DNA of 64,000 bases from the NCBI GenBank assembly GCA_030651895.1, contig JAUSBR010000013.1:101956-165955 (forward strand), given 5' to 3'. Shown here piece after piece: positions 54,344-63,492 of the stretch (positions are counted from its first letter, which is position 1; every line of letters begins with the position of its first letter). The translations under genes were made by a program, and so were the position numbers. A model generated the notes under the pieces. It was not told the DNA's origin and did not search any database. It worked only from the letters and a program-made list of their open reading frames with translations. This DNA is from Sideroxyarcus sp. GTDB lineage: Bacteria; Pseudomonadota; Gammaproteobacteria; Burkholderiales; Gallionellaceae.

Positions 54344-54973
54344 ATGGCACAATTTTTCACCATACATCCGGATAACCCCCAACCGCGCCTGATCAAGCAA
54401 GCGGCGGAGATGCTGCGCGACGGCGCGGTGATCGTTTATCCCACCGACTCCGGCTATGCGCTCGGCTGCCACCTGGACGACAAGGATGCCGTGACGCGCA
54501 TACGTCAGATACGCGGCCTGGACGATAAGCACCTGATGACGCTGATGTGCCGCGACTTGTCCGAGCTGGCGAAATATGCGCGCGTGGACAATGCGCAGTT
54601 CCGGCTGCTCAAGAACAACACGCCGGGCAGCTACACGTTCATTCTGGACGCGACCAAGGAAGTGCCGCGTCGCTTGCAGCATCCCAAGCGCAGCACCGTG
54701 GGCTTGCGCATTCCGGATCATCCCATCGCGCTGGCCCTGCTGGCGGAGTTGGGCGAACCGTTGCTCAGCTCCACGCTGATCTTGCCTGAGGCCGATCATC
54801 CGCTGACCGATGTGGACGAGATACGCGAGCATCTGGAACGTTTGGTAGAGCTGGTTATCGAAGGCGGTTCCGTCGGGCTGGAATCGACTACTGTGATCGA
54901 CCTCACGGACACGACGCCGGTATTGCTGCGTCGCGGCAAAGGGCCGGTTGATCATTTGGGAATCGAGGAATAA
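54344..54973 (+). CDS. yciO: YciO/Sua5/YrdC-family protein
   Basis: A 209-aa member of the Sua5/YrdC/YciO family (VIVYPTDSGYALGCHLDD, RSTVGLRIPDHPIA, SVGLESTTVIDL). YrdC/Sua5 make threonylcarbamoyl-AMP for tRNA t6A; YciO proteins are paralogues with less certain function. Context (after the RNase AM gene) supports YciO. Confidence 0.92.
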   Translation: MAQFFTIHPDNPQPRLIKQAAEMLRDGAVIVYPTDSGYALGCHLDDKDAVTRIRQIRGLDDKHLMTLMCRDLSELAKYARVDNAQFRLLKNNTPGSYTFILDATKEVPRRLQHPKRSTVGLRIPDHPIALALLAELGEPLLSSTLILPEADHPLTDVDEIREHLERLVELVIEGGSVGLESTTVIDLTDTTPVLLRRGKGPVDHLGIEE

Positions 54974-54980
54974 ATGATTT

Positions 54981-55035
54981 TGTCCGCTTCGCGGATTTTT
55001 TTCATTGCTGGATACCGGCCTTCGCCGGTATGACG
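54981..55035. repeat. Half-copy of the CCGGCGCAGGCCGG-type repeat
   Basis: TCCGCTTCGCGGA hairpin followed by CTGGATACCGGCCTTCGCCG... , corresponding to the inner and right parts of the composite element at 43453-43578. Confidence 0.8.
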
Positions 55036-55061
55036 GCCTAATGGACAATTGAGGAAAATCA

Positions 55062-55718
55062 ATGAATATTGATGCACTGATACAAACCATCGCGCTGGCA
55101 GCCATTCCGGTGCTGTTCGCCATTACCCTGCACGAGGCGGCGCACGGGTATGTGGCACGCCATTTCGGCGACATGACGGCCTACGCGGCGGGGCGCATTT
55201 CGCTCAATCCGTTGCGACATATCGATCCGGTGGGCACGATTTTGCTGCCGTTGTTGACCCTGTTTGTGGGCGGCTTGTTGTTCGGCTGGGCCAAGCCCGT
55301 TCCGGTCAACTTCTCTGCCTTGCGTAATCCCAAAAAAGACATGTTGTGGGTGGCCTTGGCCGGCCCCGCTGCCAATTTCGCCATGGCGCTGTTCTGGGGC
55401 CTGATGATCAAGGTGGCATTGATGTTCCCGGCCAGCTATTTTGCCGAGCCGCTAATTGGGATGGCGGAAATCGGAGTTACAATCAACGCCATTTTGATGG
55501 TGCTGAACCTGTTGCCCTTGCCCCCGCTGGACGGCGGACGCATTGCAATCAGTCTGTTACCGCACCGCGAAGCATATCAGTTGTCGCGAGTGGAGCCTTA
55601 CGGCATCGTTATTCTGGTGTTGCTGGCGGTGGTGCCGGTTGCGGGCCAGCCGATTCTGAGCAGGGTGCTGTCGCCGGTGGTGGGCGCTTTCATCCGAATT
55701 ATTCAAACGCTTTTTTAA
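55062..55718 (+). CDS. Site-2 protease-family (M50) membrane metalloprotease
   Basis: A 218-aa membrane protein with HEAAHGY (residues 24-30) and the second motif NLLPLPPLDGGR near 148. This is the short rhomboid-unrelated S2P group without PDZ domains, often next to trpS and scpAB in betaproteobacteria. Substrate unknown. GAGGAAAA precedes the ATG. Confidence 0.92.
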   Translation: MNIDALIQTIALAAIPVLFAITLHEAAHGYVARHFGDMTAYAAGRISLNPLRHIDPVGTILLPLLTLFVGGLLFGWAKPVPVNFSALRNPKKDMLWVALAGPAANFAMALFWGLMIKVALMFPASYFAEPLIGMAEIGVTINAILMVLNLLPLPPLDGGRIAISLLPHREAYQLSRVEPYGIVILVLLAVVPVAGQPILSRVLSPVVGAFIRIIQTLF

Positions 55719-55732
55719 TGTGAAACAAGACT

Positions 55733-56935
55733 ATGTTTGCTGATCGAGTTTTATCCGGAATGCGCCCCACGGGCAGTCTGCACCTGGGGCATTACCACGG
55801 TGTGTTGAAGAATTGGATCGAGATGCAGCACCAGTACGAGTGCCTGTTCTTCGTGGCCGACTGGCACGCGCTGACCACGCACTACGACACGCCGCAAATC
55901 ATCGAGCAGAACGTGTGGGACATGGTCATCGACTGGCTGGGCGCGGGCGTCGATCCGTCGCAGGCCACGCTGTTCATTCAGTCGCGCGTGCCTGAACACG
56001 CCGAGTTGAATCTGCTGTTGTCCATGATCACCCCGCTGGGCTGGTTGGAGCGCATGCCGACCTACAAGGACCAGCAGGAAAAGCTGTCCAACAAGGATCT
56101 CTCCACCTACGGATTCCTCGGTTATCCCTTGCTGATGAGCTCGGATATTCTGATTTACCGCGCCACTCAGGTGCCGGTTGGCGAAGACCAAATTCCGCAC
56201 GTCGAATTCACGCGCGAGATCGCGCGCCGCTTCAACCATATCTACGGAAAAGAAGTCGGTTTCGAAGAAAAGGCGGAAGCCGCAATCAAGAAGCTCGGCG
56301 GCAAAAAAGCCAAGCTCTATACCGAATTGCGCACGCGCTTCCAGGAGCAGGGCGACACGGAAGCGCTGGAGTCCGCCAAGTCGTTGCTCGACGAGCAGCA
56401 GAGCCTTTCGTTGGGCGACCGCGAGCGGCTGTTCGGCTATCTCGAAGGCGGCGGCAAGATGATCCTGTCCGAGCCGCAGGCCATGCTGACCAAGGCATCT
56501 AAAATGCCGGGACTGGACGGGCAGAAAATGTCCAAGTCCTACAACAACACCATCAGCCTGCGCGAAGACGAGGCCGACGTGGCCAAGAAGATCAAGACCA
56601 TGCCCACCGATCCGGCGCGCATCCGCCGCACCGATCCGGGCGATCCCGACAAGTGCCCGGTGTGGCAGTTGCATCTGGTGTATTCCAACGATGCAACCCG
56701 TGAATGGGTGCAGCATGGTTGCCGCAGTGCGGGCATAGGCTGCATCGAATGCAAGCAGCCGGTGATCGCGGGCGTGCTGGAAGAACAGAAACCGATGCGC
56801 GAACGCGCGCAGATGTATCTCGACGATCCCGCGCTGGTGAAGAACATCATCGCCGACGGTTGCGAGAAAGCGCGCAAACTCGCCGGCGAGACCATGCGCG
56901 ACGTGCGCGATGCAATGGGGCTGGGATACAGCTGA
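55733..56935 (+). CDS. trpS: Tryptophanyl-tRNA synthetase
   Basis: TrpRS (400 aa): class I signatures SGMRPTGSLHLGHY (HIGH-type) and GQKMSKSYNN (KMSKS). It is about 60 residues longer than the E. coli enzyme owing to an insertion near residues 175-240, common in betaproteobacteria. Precedes scpA. Confidence 0.97.
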   Translation: MFADRVLSGMRPTGSLHLGHYHGVLKNWIEMQHQYECLFFVADWHALTTHYDTPQIIEQNVWDMVIDWLGAGVDPSQATLFIQSRVPEHAELNLLLSMITPLGWLERMPTYKDQQEKLSNKDLSTYGFLGYPLLMSSDILIYRATQVPVGEDQIPHVEFTREIARRFNHIYGKEVGFEEKAEAAIKKLGGKKAKLYTELRTRFQEQGDTEALESAKSLLDEQQSLSLGDRERLFGYLEGGGKMILSEPQAMLTKASKMPGLDGQKMSKSYNNTISLREDEADVAKKIKTMPTDPARIRRTDPGDPDKCPVWQLHLVYSNDATREWVQHGCRSAGIGCIECKQPVIAGVLEEQKPMRERAQMYLDDPALVKNIIADGCEKARKLAGETMRDVRDAMGLGYS

Positions 56936-56937
56936 AC

Positions 56938-57762
56938 ATGAGCGAAACGGAACCACAAGTCCCGCCGGCAACGGCCAATCCCGTGGCGCATATCCACGGC
57001 GAACCGATGATGGAGATGCCGCTGGATCTCTACATCCCGCCGGATGCGCTGGAAGTGGTACTGGAGTCTTTCCAGGGGCCGCTGGACCTGTTGCTGTACC
57101 TGATCCGCAAGCACAACCTCGACGTCCTCGACATCCCGATGGCGTCGCTTACCAAGCAATACATGGTCTACATCGAGGCGATGCAGCAGCACCGTCTGGA
57201 ACTGGCCGCCGAGTATCTGCTGATGGCGGCGGTGCTGATCGAGATCAAGTCGCGCATGCTGTTGCCGCGCCTGCCCAAGGCCAGCGAGGAAGAGGGCGCG
57301 GAAGATCCTCGCGCCGAGTTGATGCGCCGCCTGCTCGAATACGAGCAAATGAAATCGGCCGCGCAGAAACTGAACGAAATGCCGCAAGCCAGCCGCGATT
57401 TCGAACTGGTGCAGGTGCTGATCGAACGCACGGTGATCGAGCGCCTGCCTTACGTCACGGTGGAAGATTTGCGCCATGCCTGGCTGGCGCTGCTCACGCG
57501 CGCCAAGGTCAACGCGCACCACCGGGTGCGCCGCGAAGAACTCTCGGTGCGGGAACAGATGACCAAAGTGCTGCGCCAATTGCGCAATACCGATTTCGTT
57601 TCGTTCGAAAGCCTGTTCGAAACGGACGCCACCATCCCGATGCTGGTCGTCACCTTCATTGCCATCCTCGAACTCGCCAAGGAAAGCCTGGTCGAGATCA
57701 CGCAAACTGAAACCCTGGGGAACATCTATGTCAGAACCTGTCGATCCATCACTGCCGAGTGA
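56938..57762 (+). CDS. scpA: Segregation and condensation protein A
   Basis: ScpA kleisin (274 aa) bridges SMC heads in condensin. Conserved SFQGPLDLLLYLIRKHNLDV (given in part), LLMAAVLIEIKSRMLLP and a C-terminal winged helix (FVSFESLFE). ATG 56938, two bases after trpS. Overlaps scpB by 35 bp. An SMC gene is not in the window. Confidence 0.96.
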   Translation: MSETEPQVPPATANPVAHIHGEPMMEMPLDLYIPPDALEVVLESFQGPLDLLLYLIRKHNLDVLDIPMASLTKQYMVYIEAMQQHRLELAAEYLLMAAVLIEIKSRMLLPRLPKASEEEGAEDPRAELMRRLLEYEQMKSAAQKLNEMPQASRDFELVQVLIERTVIERLPYVTVEDLRHAWLALLTRAKVNAHHRVRREELSVREQMTKVLRQLRNTDFVSFESLFETDATIPMLVVTFIAILELAKESLVEITQTETLGNIYVRTCRSITAE

Positions 57763-58474
57763 ACCCAACGAGTCCGGCGAACACGTGGAAGGACATTCCG
57801 CAGTGATAAGCACTGTGCTTGCTTCGACTGAATCCGCAGGCACGGATGTCGCCGAGACCGAGCATGCGGTGGATACCGCGCAGCTTCTGCGCATCTTCGA
57901 AGCGGCCCTGATGACGTCGCAGGAGCCGCTATCCAACACCGAACTGAAACGCTTGAGCGAGATCCCCATCGAGACGAAGTTCGTGGAAGAATTGCTGCAG
58001 CAACTTGCGGACAAGTATGCAACCAGCGGTATTGAGCTGAACCGCGTCGCCAGCGGCTGGCGCTTTCGCGCGCGTCCCGAGTTTCAGGTGCATCTGGACA
58101 AACTCAATCCGCAGAAGCCTCCGCGTTATTCGCGCGCCGTGCTGGAAACGCTGGCCATCATCGCCTACCGGCAGCCCGTGACACGCGGCGACATCGAGGA
58201 TATCCGCGGCGTGGCCGTTTCGTCGCAAGTATTGAAGACGCTGGAATCGCGCGGCTGGATCGAGAGCATAGGCACGCGCGACACGCCGGGCAAACCCGCG
58301 CTGTATGCCACCACCCCGCAATTCATGGACGACCTCAACCTGCGGAGCCTGACGGAACTGCCCGCGCTGGAAGAAATGGGAACTCTGCTTGAAGCGGGCA
58401 TTGTGGACGAACCGGCTCCGACCGAAGCTGCGACGGCGCCGACGGAATCCGAGCCGGAACCCAACGCCGCCTGA
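57728..58474 (+). CDS. scpB: Segregation and condensation protein B
   Basis: ScpB (248 aa), two winged-helix domains: LLRIFEAALMTSQEPLS, ASGWRFRARPEF and SRAVLETLAIIAYRQPVTRG (in part). N- and C-termini are acidic, low-complexity extensions. Start 57728 lies inside scpA. TGATG overlap with the next gene. Confidence 0.95.
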   Translation: MSEPVDPSLPSEPNESGEHVEGHSAVISTVLASTESAGTDVAETEHAVDTAQLLRIFEAALMTSQEPLSNTELKRLSEIPIETKFVEELLQQLADKYATSGIELNRVASGWRFRARPEFQVHLDKLNPQKPPRYSRAVLETLAIIAYRQPVTRGDIEDIRGVAVSSQVLKTLESRGWIESIGTRDTPGKPALYATTPQFMDDLNLRSLTELPALEEMGTLLEAGIVDEPAPTEAATAPTESEPEPNAA

Positions 58475-59250
58475 TGAAACGCATCTCCTCGCGCGACAAT
58501 CCGTTTTTCAAGTCGCTGCATAAACTCTCTTCGTCTGCGCGCGAACGCCGCGAAGCAGGGCAAACCCTGCTTGATGGCGCGCATCTGTTGCGTGCATTTC
58601 TCGATGCGGGCAACAAGCCGTTACATCTGCTGGTCAACGAGCAGGCGTTGCAGGATGCCGAGATCGCATCGCTGCTTGAAACCTGCGCCGACGTCCCGCA
58701 AACGCAGTTCGACGATGGGCTGTTCGCGCAACTCTCCGAACTCAAGACGCCGAACGGCCTGCTGGCGCTGATCGCAGTTCCGCCGGTCAAAGTCGCGGTC
58801 GAGCACAGCCAGTTCGCGTTGTTGCTGGAAGACATCCAGGACCCCGGCAATCTCGGCTCCATCCTGCGCTCGGCCGCAGCTGCGGGGTGCGATGCGGTGT
58901 TCATGTCGCAAGCCTGCGCCGATGCCTGGTCGCCCAAGGTGTTGCGCGCGGCAATGGGCGGGCACTTTGCGTTAAGCATTGCGGAGTCTGCTGATTTGCC
59001 CAAGGTGGCTGCGGAATTCACCGGCAAGATTTTGTGTGCCTCCCTGCAGGCGGACAAATCTTTATACGAGAGCAATCTGCGCGGCAAGCTCGCTTTCGCC
59101 ATCGGCAACGAAGGTGCAGGGCTGTCTCCCGCACTGCTGGATGCAGCGCAGCAACATTTCATTATCCCTATGCCGGGTAAGGTCGAATCCCTCAATGCTG
59201 CGGCTGCCGCTGCGGTATGTTTGTTTGAGGCCGTGCGGCAAAGAAGTTAA
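58474..59250 (+). CDS. SpoU-family RNA 2'-O-methyltransferase
   Basis: A 258-aa TrmH/SpoU (SPOUT) enzyme: N-terminal substrate-binding domain (LLDGAHLLRAFLDAG), then motif 1 EDIQDPGNLGSILRSA, motif 2 IGNEGAGLS and motif 3 SLNAAAAAAVCLFEA. Probably methylates rRNA; the exact nucleotide is not determined by sequence. Last gene of the trpS-scpAB run. Confidence 0.92.
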   Translation: MKRISSRDNPFFKSLHKLSSSARERREAGQTLLDGAHLLRAFLDAGNKPLHLLVNEQALQDAEIASLLETCADVPQTQFDDGLFAQLSELKTPNGLLALIAVPPVKVAVEHSQFALLLEDIQDPGNLGSILRSAAAAGCDAVFMSQACADAWSPKVLRAAMGGHFALSIAESADLPKVAAEFTGKILCASLQADKSLYESNLRGKLAFAIGNEGAGLSPALLDAAQQHFIIPMPGKVESLNAAAAAAVCLFEAVRQRS

Positions 59251-59292
59251 CCGGGCTCTTCTTTGGCGCGATTTGCTGCTACGATGCCGGGC

Positions 59293-59586
59293 ATGTGTAT
59301 CGGCATCCCCATGCAAGTTGTCGAAGTCGATGGCGCTTTCGCCTGGTGCGAAGGGCGCGGTAGGCGTGAACGACTGAATACCATGTTGCTGGAAAAACCG
59401 GCCCCCGGCGACTGGGTGTATGCAACGCTGGGTCAAGCGCGCGAAAAACTCAGCGCCCGGCAAGCGCACGAAATCAACCTCGCTTTGGATGGTCTGGCCG
59501 CAGCAATGCAAGGCGAGACCAATCTCGATTCCTACTTTCCCCCAACCGCATTCAGTCTGTCGCTCGAACCGGGGAAAACCTCATGA
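59293..59586 (+). CDS. hypC: HypC/HupF-family hydrogenase maturation chaperone
   Basis: A 97-aa HypC-like protein. MCIGIPMQV with Cys2, needed for binding HypD and the large-subunit precursor, fixes the start at ATG 59293, although the frame opens at 59263. The C-terminal part is longer than in E. coli HypC and resembles HupF. It overlaps hupD by 4 nt. A specialised chaperone for the adjacent hydrogenase is likely. Confidence 0.88.
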   Translation: MCIGIPMQVVEVDGAFAWCEGRGRRERLNTMLLEKPAPGDWVYATLGQAREKLSARQAHEINLALDGLAAAMQGETNLDSYFPPTAFSLSLEPGKTS

Positions 59587-60077
59587 AGATTCTTGTGCTC
59601 GGTATCGGCAACACGCTGCTCGCCGACGAGGGCGTGGGCATCGTTGCCATGCAGGAACTGGAAGCAATATACGGCATGCGCGAGGATATGGAATTCATCG
59701 ACGGCGGCACGCTGTCTTTTACCCTGGCCGTGCCGATCAGCGAATGCGACGCTTTGCTGGTGATCGACGCTGCCGAACTCGGGGCAGAGCCGGGCACGGT
59801 GCGCAGCTTCGAGGGAGATGAGATGGATCGCTTTCTCGGCGAGAATCGCAAAAGCAGCGTGCACGAAGTGGGATTGCTGGACCTGCGCGCCATTTCGCTC
59901 CTGACCGGATACTGGCCGCAGCAACGCGCGTTGATCGGCATCCAGCCGGCCTTCGTGGGCTGGGGTGAAGCGTTGACACCCGAGGTTGCGGCGGCGTTGC
60001 CGGAAGTGTGCCAGACCGCGACAGAGATCATCGGACGTTTTTCGGCGGCAGAGATGCTAAGGGAGCTGAGCACGTAG
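59583..60077 (+). CDS. hupD: Hydrogenase maturation endopeptidase
   Basis: A 164-aa HupD/HyaD-type protease that trims the C-terminus of the [NiFe] large subunit. Start KILVLGIGNTLLADEGVG has the metal-binding Glu (DEG), then DGGTLSF and the Asp of VIDAAEL; a C-terminal His-like ligand is less obvious because the usual HE motif appears as SVHEVGL. Its TAG stop is part of the repeat beginning at 60074. Confidence 0.92.
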   Translation: MKILVLGIGNTLLADEGVGIVAMQELEAIYGMREDMEFIDGGTLSFTLAVPISECDALLVIDAAELGAEPGTVRSFEGDEMDRFLGENRKSSVHEVGLLDLRAISLLTGYWPQQRALIGIQPAFVGWGEALTPEVAAALPEVCQTATEIIGRFSAAEMLRELST

Positions 60078-60146
60078 GGTGGGCACGTTTTCTGTGCCCA
60101 CGCGAAAGCTGCTGACCGCGTGGGCACAGAAGCGTGCCCACCCTAC
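60074..60146. repeat. Paired GTAGGGTGGGCAC palindromes between hupD and the small subunit
   Basis: GTAGGGTGGGCACG...TGTGCCCACGCG and CGCGTGGGCACAGAAGCGTGCCCACCCTAC, in inverted orientation, as at 46351. It provides the hupD stop codon. The following 200 bp (60147-60348) must hold the hydrogenase promoter, but I see no clear sigma54, FNR or consensus sigma70 site. Confidence 0.88.
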
Positions 60147-60348
60147 CAATCTCTGCATGGAACACGCAGTGTGCGGAAACGCACATACACTGCAGCCTGT
60201 CTGCCATATGTTATGTGCCGCAGGAAATGATACAAGCTGCAGCGATATGGGTATTTATGGGCATGTTCGCGAATTGAGTTGAGCGGGCAACATCGGTCAT
60301 GCGAGAATTCTTGCGCATTCCATGGTTCACCGAACACAGGGAGTCGAC

Positions 60349-61464
60349 ATGAAAAAAGCGCAGCAAACTGAAGTCCTGCCCGGAACAGTGGGCGAAGGTT
60401 TGGAGCAACACGGCGTCACCCGGCGCGAATTCCTGCAATTCTGTACTGCCATGACCGCGATGCTGGCGCTGCCGCCCGCAATGGCCGGCGCGATGGCGGA
60501 GGCGATCTCCAAAGCGCGACGGCAATCGGTGATCTGGCTCTCGTTCCAGGAATGTACCGGCTGCACCGAAGCCATCACGCGCTCGCATTCGCCGACGCTG
60601 GAAAACCTGATCTTCGATCTTATCTCCCTCGATTACCATCACACGCTGCAGGCCGCTTCCGGCGATGCGGCCGAACATGCGCGCGAGCAGGCAATGAAGG
60701 ACAACGCGGGCAAGTATCTGCTGATCGTCGACGGTTCCATCCCGATGGGCAATCCCGGTTACTCGACCATCGCCGGCATCAGCAATTACGACATGCTGGT
60801 GGAAACGGCGAAGGGTGCGGCGGCCATTGTTTCGGTGGGCACCTGCGCGGCCTACGGCGGCATTCCCATGGCCGATCCGAATCCGACAGGCGCGGTTGCG
60901 GTGAGCGACATCGTCAAGGATAAGCCCATCATCAACGTGCCCGGTTGCCCGCCGATTCCGGTGGTGATGACCGGCGTGCTGGTGCATTTCCTCACCTTCG
61001 GCAACATCCCCGAACTCGACGCACTGGGCCGCCCCAAATCGTTTTACGGCGAGACCATTCACGACCGCTGTTACCGTCGCCCGTTCTACGACCAGGGAAA
61101 ATTCGCGCAGACCTTCGACGACGAGGCGGCGCGCAAGGGCTGGTGCCTGTTCAAACTCGGCTGCAAGGGCCCAGTGACCTACAACGCCTGCGCCACGACG
61201 AAATGGAACGAAGGCACCAGCTTTCCCATCGAGTCCGGCCACGGCTGCATCGGCTGTTCTGAACCGAATTTCTGGGACGCGGGGCCGCTCTACCAGGCCT
61301 TGTCCATGCCGGTGTCGGCGACGCCGTCCATGCTGGGCGCGGCAGCGGCGGCCGGAGCGGCAGTTGGCGTTGCGGTTACTTGGCATAACCGTTCGAAAAA
61401 AGCGGCTGCAAAAGCGGCGCATGAAAAAGTGACTGTGCCGGAATTGAAACGGGAGGCCAAATGA
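60349..61464 (+). CDS. hupS: [NiFe] hydrogenase small subunit (Isp-type, group 1)
   Basis: A 371-aa small subunit that carries the electron-transfer iron-sulfur clusters of a periplasmic, membrane-bound uptake hydrogenase. Tat signal (VTRREFLQF), proximal cluster ECTGCTE and GTCAAYGG, GCPP, then HDRCYRR, WCLFKLGCKGP, YNACATTKWN and CIGCSEPNFWD. Proximal motif is the standard four-Cys form, lacking the extra two cysteines of O2-tolerant enzymes. A C-terminal membrane helix follows. Start ATG 60349. With isp1 and isp2 downstream this matches the group 1e/Isp arrangement; the large subunit is not in the window. Confidence 0.92.
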   Translation: MKKAQQTEVLPGTVGEGLEQHGVTRREFLQFCTAMTAMLALPPAMAGAMAEAISKARRQSVIWLSFQECTGCTEAITRSHSPTLENLIFDLISLDYHHTLQAASGDAAEHAREQAMKDNAGKYLLIVDGSIPMGNPGYSTIAGISNYDMLVETAKGAAAIVSVGTCAAYGGIPMADPNPTGAVAVSDIVKDKPIINVPGCPPIPVVMTGVLVHFLTFGNIPELDALGRPKSFYGETIHDRCYRRPFYDQGKFAQTFDDEAARKGWCLFKLGCKGPVTYNACATTKWNEGTSFPIESGHGCIGCSEPNFWDAGPLYQALSMPVSATPSMLGAAAAAGAAVGVAVTWHNRSKKAAAKAAHEKVTVPELKREAK

Positions 61465-62120
61465 ACCATCTAGACCTACTGACTTTTGCGCGCGGCAGTG
61501 CCTTGAATTGGGCGCTGATCATTTTCACCGCAGGTGTCGTGTTGCGGCTGTTCGAGATACTCGGACTCGGGCGCAAGGCCGATCTGGCCAAGCCCCGTCT
61601 CGATAGTCCCGGCAGCGGTTGGCGCACGATGTTCACGCGCTCCCTGCCGCCGGAAGGCATGCTGAAACGCGATCCGGTGACTTACATCGGCGGCTATGTT
61701 TTTCACGTAGGGCTGTTTCTGGGCATCTTCTTCTTCGCGCCGCATATCGAATTTTTCCGCAGCATGACGGGGCTGGGCTGGCCCGCGCTGCCGTCCGCAC
61801 TGGTGGATGCTTCGGTGGTGGCTGCCATCGTCGCCTTGGCCGCGCTGCTGGCGCATCGGCTCAACAATCCGGTGAAGCGCATGCTGTCCGGTTTCGGTGA
61901 TTACCTGGCCTGGGCGTTGACGCTGCTGCCGCTGCTCACCGGCTACATGGCCTATCACCACCTGTTCGTGGAATACACGCTAATGCTGGCGCTGCACCTG
62001 TTCTCGGTCGAGTTGCTGCTGGTGTGTCTGCCGTTTACCAAGTTGTTCCACACGTTCTCGGTATTCATTTCGCGCTGGTATAACGGCGAAATATTCGGAA
62101 GAAAAGGTGTCGCATCATGA
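61461..62120 (+). CDS. isp1: Hydrogenase Isp1, NarI-like cytochrome b
   Basis: A 219-aa membrane protein with five or so TM segments and helix histidines (YVFHVGLFLG, AHRLNNPVKRM, YMAYHHLF, LHLFSVELLL) like NarI/DsrM. It would bind haem b and exchange electrons with quinone. ATGA overlap with the small subunit and another ATGA overlap with a 37-codon ORF at its end. Homologues are called Isp1 in Thiocapsa-type hydrogenase operons. Confidence 0.85.
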   Translation: MNHLDLLTFARGSALNWALIIFTAGVVLRLFEILGLGRKADLAKPRLDSPGSGWRTMFTRSLPPEGMLKRDPVTYIGGYVFHVGLFLGIFFFAPHIEFFRSMTGLGWPALPSALVDASVVAAIVALAALLAHRLNNPVKRMLSGFGDYLAWALTLLPLLTGYMAYHHLFVEYTLMLALHLFSVELLLVCLPFTKLFHTFSVFISRWYNGEIFGRKGVAS

Positions 62121-62230
62121 GCAGCGACCAGGGGCCCCGCGCAGCGGGGATGGGAGCGTCCGCGAGTGATGCGGGAGGCCGAAGCCTGAATCCGTGGATA
62201 ACTGCAAAAGAAATGGAGGCCTCATCATGA
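62117..62230 (+). CDS. 37-residue ORF bridging isp1 and isp2
   Basis: An uninterrupted 38-codon frame (including stop) begins with an ATG overlapping the isp1 TGA (ATGA, 62117-62120) and ends with a TGA overlapping the isp2 ATG (ATGA, 62227-62230). The product is rich in Ala, Gly and Ser with a C-terminal LNPWITAKEMEASS. The isp2 ribosome site GGAGG lies inside it. Such double overlap suggests translation coupling. It could be a real micro-protein or simply a leader that feeds ribosomes to isp2. Confidence 0.45.
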   Translation: MSSDQGPRAAGMGASASDAGGRSLNPWITAKEMEASS

Positions 62231-63489
62231 GCGCTACACTCGCCAAAGGCATCAATTCCTTCAAAGAAGTGCTCGATGCGCCGATTGCCAGTTTCTTCTC
62301 CAGTTGCGTGCATTGCGGACTGTGCGCCGAAGCCTGTCTGTTTTACACCGAAACCGGCGATCCGAAATACACGCCCATACACAAGCTGGAACCTTTGCGC
62401 CGCGTGTGGCAGCAGGAATACACGCTGCTCGGCAAGCTGGGAAAAATGCTCGGCCTGTCCAAGCCGGTTACCGACGAGGAACTGGAGGAATGGAAGCCGC
62501 TGGTTTACAACAGTTGCACCATGTGTTCGCGCTGCGCCATGGTGTGCCCGGTCGGCAACGATATGACGTACATGATCCGCAAGATGCGCGAGGGCATGGC
62601 CGCTTCCGGGCATGCTCCGGCAGGTTTGGTCAGCGCGACCACGCGGTCGGTGGAGATCGGCAGCCCCATGGGCATACGCCTGCCGGCGGTGAAGGCGCAG
62701 ATGAAGCATGTGCAGGACGATACCGGCATCGAGATCCCGATGGACGTGGCGGGAGCGGAGTACATGGTGCTGATGTCCTCGATGGAGATCATCAACTTCC
62801 CCGAATACCTGGCCGCAATCGCCAGGATCATGAAGCAGGCGGGCAAGACCTGGACGCTATGCTCGGAAGCCTTCGAGGCCACCAACAGCGGCATCCAGAT
62901 CGGCGCTTCCGACATTGCGAAGGTGCTCGTGCAGCGCGTCGTCGACGGTGCGGAAAAACTCAAGGTCAAGACTGTGATTAGCCCGGAGTGCGGCCATGCG
63001 TTTACCGCGTTGCGCTGGGAAGGCCCCAACCTGATCGGCCGCGCCTATACCTTCGATGTGCAGCACATACTGGAGGTGCTGGACGATTTCCGCAGCGCCG
63101 GGTTGCTCAAGACATCGGGTTTCGAGGAAGCGCGGCTTACCTTCCACGATCCTTGCCAGATCGTCCGCCGCGGCGGACTGCTGGATCAGCCGCGCAATCT
63201 GCTGAATCTGGTGGCGAAGAACTATGTGGAAACCAAGGATCACGGCAAGATGAACTGGTGTTGCGGCGGCGGCGGCGGGGTGAGCGCCATCGAAGAAGCC
63301 GAACCCTTGCGTCTGCAGGCGTTCAAGGTCAAGAAGGCGCAACTGGAAGAAACCGGCGCGAAGACGCTGGTTACCGCCTGCGCCAACTGCCGCATCGTGC
63401 TGGAAGAAGGTCTGGAGCACTACCACATGAATATTCCGGTGGTGGGGCTGACCGAGCTGATCGCCGAACACCTGAAGGAAGGGGAATAG
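62227..63489 (+). CDS. isp2: Hydrogenase Isp2, HdrD/DsrK-like iron-sulfur protein
   Basis: A 420-aa cytoplasmic protein with two [4Fe-4S] motifs (SCVHCGLCAEACLF and SCTMCSRCAMVCPVG) and two CCG-type domains (HDPCQIVRRGG, WCCGGGGG, ACANC), as in HdrD/DsrK. With Isp1 it forms the redox module of Isp-type hydrogenases, linking the periplasmic enzyme to the quinone pool or cytoplasmic thiol/disulfide chemistry. Start ATG 62227, GGAGG 7 nt upstream; the in-frame ATG at 62194 is rejected. Confidence 0.88.
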   Translation: MSATLAKGINSFKEVLDAPIASFFSSCVHCGLCAEACLFYTETGDPKYTPIHKLEPLRRVWQQEYTLLGKLGKMLGLSKPVTDEELEEWKPLVYNSCTMCSRCAMVCPVGNDMTYMIRKMREGMAASGHAPAGLVSATTRSVEIGSPMGIRLPAVKAQMKHVQDDTGIEIPMDVAGAEYMVLMSSMEIINFPEYLAAIARIMKQAGKTWTLCSEAFEATNSGIQIGASDIAKVLVQRVVDGAEKLKVKTVISPECGHAFTALRWEGPNLIGRAYTFDVQHILEVLDDFRSAGLLKTSGFEEARLTFHDPCQIVRRGGLLDQPRNLLNLVAKNYVETKDHGKMNWCCGGGGGVSAIEEAEPLRLQAFKVKKAQLEETGAKTLVTACANCRIVLEEGLEHYHMNIPVVGLTELIAEHLKEGE

Positions 63490-63492
63490 ACC

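Noticed and set aside
60147..60348. Sigma54 or FNR promoter for the hydrogenase
   Set aside because: No TGGCAC-N5-TTGC element or TTGAT-N4-ATCAA box is present.
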